From an uncultured Maricaulis sp. (GTDB taxonomy: Bacteria > Pseudomonadota > Alphaproteobacteria > Caulobacterales > Maricaulaceae), in contig NZ_CAJQOO010000011.1 in the NCBI RefSeq assembly GCF_905480005.1, positions 41,784 through 105,783 of the forward strand: a stretch of DNA of 64,000 nt, given 5' to 3'. The position numbers and the translations under genes were made by a program. Below the pieces are notes generated by a model that saw only the letters and a list, made by a program, of their open reading frames with translations, ran no database searches and was not told the origin of the DNA. Positions 58,660-64,000 of this stretch are shown piece after piece. Every line of letters starts with the position of its first letter. Position 1 is the stretch's first letter.

Positions 58660-59072
58660 TACGCGTCCTCCGCAAGGCGGGGGATTGGGTCCGGCACCTT
58701 GCGGCGGGTCGATGGAGGTGTGTCGGCCAGCGCGCGGCGAATATCAGCCACAACCCGGTCAAAGTCCTGAAACACGGCCTCATTGGACACGCGGACAAGC
58801 GTCCAGCCCTGGTCGGTCAGCCAGTCCGTCCGCGCCGCATCATACAGGACCTGCCCGGGGCTGAGATGGGGCGGGCCATCAACCTCCACAACCAGCCGCG
58901 CCGACAGGCAGGCAAAGTCGACGATATAGCGTCCCAGCGGATGCTGGCGCCGAAAGCGGAACCCGTCGAGGCGGCGTCCGCGCAGGCCCTGCCAGAGGCG
59001 GACTTCGCTCATCGTCATGTTCCGGCGCAGGTGGCGGGCTTGCCGGGTGGCGCGTTCGCGGTCTTCTCGCAT
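58659..59072 (-). CDS. DUF559 domain (Vsr-like/restriction-endonuclease-fold) protein
   Basis: 'RQARHLRRNMTMSEVRLWQGLRGRRLDGFRFRRQHPLGRYIVDFACLSARLVVEVDGPPH...RTDWLTDQGWTLVRVSNEAVF' typical DUF559. Confidence 0.93.
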   Translation of the reverse strand: MREDRERATRQARHLRRNMTMSEVRLWQGLRGRRLDGFRFRRQHPLGRYIVDFACLSARLVVEVDGPPHLSPGQVLYDAARTDWLTDQGWTLVRVSNEAVFQDFDRVVADIRRALADTPPSTRRKVPDPIPRLAEDA

Positions 59073-59138
59073 GTCTGACTCCTTTCTTTTCCCTCCGTCT
59101 CGCTGCGCTCGACACCTCCCCCGCCTTGCAGGGGCGGG

Positions 59139-60863
59139 TCATGACGCGCCATGGACGAACCATTGGGGGCGGGTGGTTTCGAGGCCGTAGAGGCCGTCGC
59201 GATAGAGCCAGAAGCGGCGGCCTTCGCGGGTTTCGACGCGGAAATAATCGCGGGTGCGGGCCGGGCGTTCGGTCTGCCAGACACCCTCCCGCCACCAGTC
59301 CGGGGCGAGGCGTTCCGGGCCTTCAGCACGGTCGACCTGATGACGGACCCGGCGCCAGATGAAGCTGCGCGGCGGGCCGTCGGGGATTTCAGCGACCGCT
59401 TCGGCCGGTTCCGGTCGGGCCAGGATGAGCAGGGGGCGTTGTGGCGGTGGCAGGAGCGTGGATTGCGGTGCGGGCTCGGCGACAGCCAGCATGGCGGAGC
59501 GGCGTGAGGCAGAAGGGACGGGCGGGGATGCCAGCGCCGGGCGCCAGAGGGCGGCGCGATCAGGCTGATGGCTGGCCCGGCGGGCGGCGCGCTGGACCTT
59601 GTCCTCACCCAGGCGCACGACCAGGCGATCGGTCAGGCGGGCCAGATCGGTCTCGTCGATCCGGCCATCATCGACCAGCCCGTCCTGGCGTTCGCCCAGA
59701 CGCTGGGTGGCGCGGGCAGTCAGCTCGATCATTTCGATCCCGAAACCGATATCGATCTCGGCCCGGTCGAGCTTCTCGTTGAACAGGCGGGCGAGATGAC
59801 CGGCCTCGCGGGCCGGAGCGGCGGTGCCCAGGGTGAGGAGATGGGTCTTGCCGTCGACGCGGAAGAGGTGGAGGTCGAGCCGGGTGACGCCGCGCCCGGC
59901 GGCTTCCAGCGCCTCGCACAAACCCTCGGCCGTGTCCTTCACCCCCTGTTTCAACCCGTCCAGCAGGAGGAGGGCATCGACATAGCGGGTGCGGGCGCGA
60001 AAGGGCGTCACCGGCTGTAGCGGATTGAGGATTTCGCGGGCCCGGCCGGTCGCCTGGTCGAGCCGGTCGACCAGCGCGCGGCCGAAGCGGCGAACCAGGC
60101 TGGCGCGCGGCAGGCTGGCGATATCGCCGACCCGTTTGAGCCCGAAACGGCGCAGGGTGGCGGCGGTCTCGCCAATGCGCAGGGCGGTGACCGGCAGCGG
60201 GTTGAGGGCAGCGATGTCCTTGACCACGACCTGGCCATCCGGTGCGTCGGGGGCGGTGTGACGGGCCAGACCCCAGGCCAGGCCGATCGTCGGCGCGATG
60301 GCGCCATGGGCCTTGTGGCCCTGGCGGCGCAGGGCGGTCAGGGCTTCGGTGAGCAAGGCCGCCTCGCCACCGAATAAATGGGCGCAACCGGTGATTTCCA
60401 GCAGGATGCCGTCCTCGCCGGGCTGGCCGGGATCGGGGGCGGTCCAGGGCGACCAGCGACCACAGCCTCGCGCCAGCGCGGCCAGGCGGCGGATATCGCC
60501 AGCCGGATCGGCCGGGCGCAGTTGCAGGGTCGGCTCGAGCGCCTTGGCATCGGAAACCGCCTGGCCGGGCTGAAGGCCGCATCGGACCGCGTCGGTATCG
60601 AGCGCATAGAGGCGTTCGCCGCCCGTCGTGGAGTGGACAAGGGCGAAGGGGGACTGCCGGGTCGGCGTCCCGGTGTTGTCCAGCTTGCCTGACGGCCCCG
60701 GTGAGGCCGGCTTATCCGGTGAGGCGGATGAGTTGGCCGGCCAGGGCCGGGCCGAAACCGGCCGGAGCCGGGCTGGCGGGTCGGGTATAGGGCTCGGCAT
60801 TGCGCTCGGGCGATGCCGGTCGGTCGGCCAGCGGGGCAGGCTCAAGGACATGAAACGACGCAT
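59139..60863 (-). CDS. imuB: ImuB, Y-family polymerase-like SOS mutagenesis protein
   Basis: 'MRRFMSLSLPRWPTDR', 'ALDTDAVRCGLQPGQAVSDAKALEPTLQL', 'LRIGETAATLRRFGLKRVGDIASLPRASLVRRFG', located upstream of dnaE2. Confidence 0.93.
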   Translation of the reverse strand: MRRFMSLSLPRWPTDRHRPSAMPSPIPDPPARLRPVSARPWPANSSASPDKPASPGPSGKLDNTGTPTRQSPFALVHSTTGGERLYALDTDAVRCGLQPGQAVSDAKALEPTLQLRPADPAGDIRRLAALARGCGRWSPWTAPDPGQPGEDGILLEITGCAHLFGGEAALLTEALTALRRQGHKAHGAIAPTIGLAWGLARHTAPDAPDGQVVVKDIAALNPLPVTALRIGETAATLRRFGLKRVGDIASLPRASLVRRFGRALVDRLDQATGRAREILNPLQPVTPFRARTRYVDALLLLDGLKQGVKDTAEGLCEALEAAGRGVTRLDLHLFRVDGKTHLLTLGTAAPAREAGHLARLFNEKLDRAEIDIGFGIEMIELTARATQRLGERQDGLVDDGRIDETDLARLTDRLVVRLGEDKVQRAARRASHQPDRAALWRPALASPPVPSASRRSAMLAVAEPAPQSTLLPPPQRPLLILARPEPAEAVAEIPDGPPRSFIWRRVRHQVDRAEGPERLAPDWWREGVWQTERPARTRDYFRVETREGRRFWLYRDGLYGLETTRPQWFVHGAS

Positions 60864-61785
60864 GTTTCCACTCGATCTCGTATTCCTGTGGCGGGCCGCC
60901 CCTGACCCGTTCCAGTGCGGCGTGAAACCGCGGTTCTCCCAATCCCGGCAGCCCTCGTGCGCCGATCCAGGCCCGTGCCGGGGACGGGCGGGCGGCGATA
61001 CGCCAGCGACTGAGCGCGGCGCTGGGCGCAAGGCCCTCATGCGGTCGCAGGACCAGAGCCAGGGCTCCGGCCCGCCGCGCCGCCTGGTCGAGCCGGCGCG
61101 TGGCGGTCAGGTCATAGCGGGCCGAGGGCCCGGTCTCGCCGATCACCACGGCGCCGGTCTTCAAACCCTCTTCCAGCGTCCACAGCGTATCCGTCTCGCT
61201 GCCCGTCTCGACCAGGATGAGCCGGGCCGGATCGAGCCCCCATTGCGCCAGTGCCGGCGGGTAGGGGCGACCGAAATCCTGCCCGGTGCCCATGGAGCGC
61301 CGGACCCAGAGCACCGGGCGTTGCGCCAATTGCTCGCGCCCGCCATGGCCTTGCCCTGCACCGCCCAGATGGGTCGCCATGAGACCCGCCTGGAAAGCCA
61401 GGGCGGCGGGCGTGTCGAGATAGCCGGCCGGACAGATCTCGTGCAGGCCCGGCGCCAGCTCGAGCGGATCATCACCACAGCGCGCCGCATCGCCGCAGCG
61501 GGCCGGCCCGGGGTTTGCCACCGCACCGTGGTTTGCCACCGCACCGGGGTCCGTCACCGCACCGGGGTCCGTCACCGCACAGGGGTTCGCCACCACACCG
61601 GGGTCCGTCACCGCACCGGAATTGGCCGCAGGCCCGGCGCCCGCACGCACAGTCTCTCCCGACCGTCCGATTGGCGGTTTGCCCGACGTTTCAGGCGATC
61701 CGCTTTCGCTCATATCCAGGGCCCGTATCTGACGGCGCAGCTCGGCAAGCTGCTGCCGCCGGTCAGGACGTGACGGCACAGTCAT
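60712..61785 (-). CDS. imuA: ImuA-family (RecA/SulA-like) SOS mutagenesis protein
   Basis: 'DPLELAPGLHEICPAGYLDTPAALAFQAGLMATHLGG', 'VLWVRRSMGTGQDFGRPYPPALAQWGLDPARLILVETGSETDTLWTLEEGLKTGAVVIGE'; upstream of imuB. Confidence 0.92.
   Translation of the reverse strand: MTVPSRPDRRQQLAELRRQIRALDMSESGSPETSGKPPIGRSGETVRAGAGPAANSGAVTDPGVVANPCAVTDPGAVTDPGAVANHGAVANPGPARCGDAARCGDDPLELAPGLHEICPAGYLDTPAALAFQAGLMATHLGGAGQGHGGREQLAQRPVLWVRRSMGTGQDFGRPYPPALAQWGLDPARLILVETGSETDTLWTLEEGLKTGAVVIGETGPSARYDLTATRRLDQAARRAGALALVLRPHEGLAPSAALSRWRIAARPSPARAWIGARGLPGLGEPRFHAALERVRGGPPQEYEIEWKHASFHVLEPAPLADRPASPERNAEPYTRPASPAPAGFGPALAGQLIRLTG
61510..61617. repeat. 18-bp minisatellite x6, in-frame within imuA
   Basis: Six contiguous units GGGGTTTGCCACCGCACC / GTGGTTTGCCACCGCACC / GGGGTCCGTCACCGCACC / GGGGTCCGTCACCGCACA / GGGGTTCGCCACCACACC / GGGGTCCGTCACCGCACC, encoding hexapeptides G(A/V)V(T/A)(D/N)(P/H). 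Confidence 0.95.
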
Positions 61786-61806
61786 CAGGTTTGGCTCTCG
61801 CTTGAT

Positions 61807-61821
61807 GTTCTACTTATGTTC
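61807..61821. promoter_or_regulatory. LexA (SOS) box, alphaproteobacterial GTTC-N7-GTTC type
   Basis: GTTC-TACTTAT-GTTC in the divergent gap between imuA and the SRAP gene. Confidence 0.85.
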
Positions 61822-61897
61822 TCATCTGAGGAAAAAGAGTCAAGCAGCGAATCCGGGTGCTTTCGCAGGGCCGGCCAAACGCGCTAGACTCCCCGCC

Positions 61898-62587
61898 ATG
61901 TGTGGACGCTATGCCCTTGGAAAGCTTGAGTGGTGGATCCTGCAGGAGACGTTCAAACTCCAGCAGGGCGCGCTCAACATGGAACCGCGCTGGAATATCG
62001 CGCCGACCCAGCGGGCGCCGATCATCCGCCGTGAGGATGGCCGCACCGAAGCGGTCATGGCGCGCTGGGGGCTGGTCCCCTATTTCTGGCAGAAGCCGCT
62101 GAAAGCGATGAAATACTCGACCTTCAACGCCAAGTCGGAGACGGCCGCCTCGGCCCCCAGTTTTCGCGTCCCCTTCCAGAAGCGCCGCTGCATCATCCCG
62201 GCCGTCGGCTTTTACGAATGGACTGGCCCGAAAGGCGCCAAAAAACCCCATTTCATCACCGTGAAAGACCAGGACTGGTTCGGCTTTGCCGGTCTGTGGG
62301 ACCGTGTCGAAATCGAGGGCGAGACGATCGAGAGCTTCACCATCCTGACCACCCAGCCGAACGCGGCCATGGCGACGATCCACACCCGCATGCCGGTCAT
62401 TCTCGGCCCGGAAGACTTTGACGCCTGGACCGATACCGACAATCTGGAGGTCGAAACCCTGCTCAAGGGATTGCCGTCCGACGCGATGGTCATCCGCGAG
62501 GCCAACAAGGCGGTCGGCAATGTCCGCATCGACGAGGACTGGCTGATCGAACCGGGTGATGGCCCGCAGCGGGTCGGGCTGATCTAG
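61898..62587 (+). CDS. SOS response-associated peptidase (SRAP/YedK/HMCES family)
   Basis: Starts MCGRYALG (catalytic Cys2), 'PRWNIAPTQRAPIIRR', 'MARWGLVPYFW', 'TFNAKSETAASAPSFRVPFQKRRCIIPAVGFYEWTG', 'ILTTQPNAAMATIHTRMPVIL'. Confidence 0.96.
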   Translation: MCGRYALGKLEWWILQETFKLQQGALNMEPRWNIAPTQRAPIIRREDGRTEAVMARWGLVPYFWQKPLKAMKYSTFNAKSETAASAPSFRVPFQKRRCIIPAVGFYEWTGPKGAKKPHFITVKDQDWFGFAGLWDRVEIEGETIESFTILTTQPNAAMATIHTRMPVILGPEDFDAWTDTDNLEVETLLKGLPSDAMVIREANKAVGNVRIDEDWLIEPGDGPQRVGLI

Positions 62588-62597
62588 GCGGGTGTAT

Positions 62598-63374
62598 TCA
62601 GGGAGTAGCGCGGACCGGGCCGGGCTCCGGATCGGGCCCCGGGTCAATCTCGATGGGCATGTCCCAGACTGACCATGTGGGTACTTCGACCGGTTGGTCC
62701 TCGCGCCAGCGCTTGTAATAGACGGTGAAGGCCCGCTCCCAGGTCTTGTCGACCCGGGCCGTCGCCTCGCATTCCAGCTCGCCGCCATACATCCCCATCC
62801 AGCGGGGGATCATGATGGCCCGGAAAGTTCGGTCATATTCGGCCTGCAGGGCCTCGGCCTCGTCGAACAACGGGTCATCGTAGTCAATTTCCATGCCGTA
62901 GATCGAATCCTGGATTTCCTCAGAGACCGCCACTTCGACCCCGAAATACCAATTCATCACCGGCCAGCCCGTGACCTCTTCCTGGAACCAGTCATAGACA
63001 CGGGACTCGTCGGATTGCGGGCGGAACATGCCCCACTGGAAGACGCTGATTACCACCATCCAGAAGATCATCTTGCCCTGGAAAAAGCGGATCCATAAGG
63101 GGATGCGTTCGCGTTTGGGGCGGACAATGAGGACGCAGAACCACAACGCCAGGGTAACCGCATAAAGGCTGGTCCATTGCAGCGTCGCCATGCCGATCAT
63201 CTCGCGTTCGAACCACCAGTCATGGATCTCGCGACAACTAAAGGAGATGGTCGAAAACAGATGGAGCAAATACCAGAAGAAGGCCGCCAGCATGATGATC
63301 CAGGTCGTCATCCAGGCATGGCGCACGGGAAGTGGCGCGGACCGTTCAACCTTGCGGCGAAAGCGGCGCCTCAT
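62598..63374 (-). CDS. Hypothetical multi-pass membrane protein
   Basis: Hydrophobic segments 'WMTTWIIMLAAFFWYLLHLFSTI', 'LYAVTLALWFCVLIV', 'GKMIFWMVVISVFQWGMF'; no family recognised. Confidence 0.65.
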   Translation of the reverse strand: MRRRFRRKVERSAPLPVRHAWMTTWIIMLAAFFWYLLHLFSTISFSCREIHDWWFEREMIGMATLQWTSLYAVTLALWFCVLIVRPKRERIPLWIRFFQGKMIFWMVVISVFQWGMFRPQSDESRVYDWFQEEVTGWPVMNWYFGVEVAVSEEIQDSIYGMEIDYDDPLFDEAEALQAEYDRTFRAIMIPRWMGMYGGELECEATARVDKTWERAFTVYYKRWREDQPVEVPTWSVWDMPIEIDPGPDPEPGPVRATP

Positions 63375-63465
63375 CCAGCATCATCGGGCTGCGCCCGAGC
63401 GGACAACGAATGTCCAACGGCCAGCCAGTTCTGGTCCTTCAGGGCGCGGGCGATACGGGCGAGGA

Positions 63466-64000
63466 TCATGGCGCGCTCGCCTCGCGAGCGCTTTCCGGCA
63501 GGGCGGCGAGTACATCCCGTGCGCGCGCCAGCGTACCTTCATGCCAGACGCGATTGGCGAGATTGGCGCGGATGGTCAGGCGGGCGGCGACAAGCAGGTC
63601 GGGTGAGCGGCGCAGGTCTGCGGGTGCGGCCGCGAGATGGGGCGGCAGCGTGTCGATCTCGGCGACCGTCCAGGTGCTGGCTTCGAGCAGAATGCCGGCA
63701 TTGTCAGTGATCAGGCGGGCCAGCGAGGCATAGGCCAGTTCCTGGCGTCGCACCTGCTCGTCAAATTCGACCAGCGCCGAGCGCAGGGCTTCCGACCGGA
63801 TCAGGCGCATTTCACCGGAGGCGAGCAACTCGGCATAAGTGGCTGACCGGCCGGCGGGAACTGGCGTGCCTATGGCGTTGACCATGGCGATATAGAAGTC
63901 GGTCGGATCAACCTCTTCGGGCGGCTGGACCAGCATGGCTTCGAAGGCCGAGCCGGCCTCGATCCGGGTTGTTAACTGGGTCACGGTCTCGGCCGTGCGA
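63466..64000 (-). CDS. Hypothetical protein (probably continues beyond the window edge)
   Basis: Open frame reads through the nominal GTG at 63984 to the window end; 'YIAMVNAIGTPVPAGRSATYAELLASGEMRLIRSEALRSALVEFDEQ'. Confidence 0.55.
   Translation of the reverse strand, partial: RTAETVTQLTTRIEAGSAFEAMLVQPPEEVDPTDFYIAMVNAIGTPVPAGRSATYAELLASGEMRLIRSEALRSALVEFDEQVRRQELAYASLARLITDNAGILLEASTWTVAEIDTLPPHLAAAPADLRRSPDLLVAARLTIRANLANRVWHEGTLARARDVLAALPESAREASAP

Noticed and set aside
56809-58770. 653-aa plus-strand ORF
   Set aside because: Antisense to dnaE2; no start context or domain.
1-64000. CRISPR arrays, tRNA/rRNA genes, insertion sequences, prophage, BGC-scale enzymes
   Set aside because: None seen on reading; no repeat-spacer periodicity, cloverleaf arms or transposase motifs were recognised, although tRNAscan-SE/Infernal runs would be needed to exclude small RNAs.

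Overview
The 64-kb window is a GC-rich, densely coding alphaproteobacterial chromosome segment. It looks Maricaulis/Hyphomonas-like by gene content, but that is inference only. No rRNA, tRNA, CRISPR array, prophage or transposase was recognised. From left to right it contains: an ECF sigma/ChrR-type anti-sigma pair; a LacI regulator; an Hpt / STAS / REC-PP2C / HATPase partner-switching module; a duplicated-domain secreted protein; an M19 dipeptidase; a nine-gene minus-strand branched-chain amino acid operon (ilvD-ilvC-ilvB-ilvM/N-like-leuA-ilvE-leuC-leuD-leuB); amt and a TorF-like porin; a metalloprotease; hydroxyproline-type genes; a moa/moe cluster; gltD-gltB; ppa; an acyl-CoA/MaoC/TetR catabolic cluster; a TonB receptor; a DUF4212/SSS symporter pair; a large secreted orphan; and an SOS mutagenesis cassette (imuA-imuB-DUF559-dnaE2) divergent from a yedK/SRAP gene across a GTTC-N7-GTTC LexA-type box. 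The strongest discoveries are: (i) an unannotated leader peptide (...[10 protein letters not shown]...) upstream of ilvD, with perfectly complementary antiterminator and terminator arms, implying translation-coupled attenuation of the whole BCAA operon; (ii) a DUF559 endonuclease-like gene inside the imuB-dnaE2 cassette, start/stop-coupled to dnaE2; (iii) a 6x18-bp in-frame minisatellite in imuA and a ~150-bp imuA/imuB out-of-frame overlap; (iv) a ChrR-like anti-sigma whose N-terminal zinc-site cysteines appear to be replaced. Family assignments come from motif and sequence recognition without database searches.
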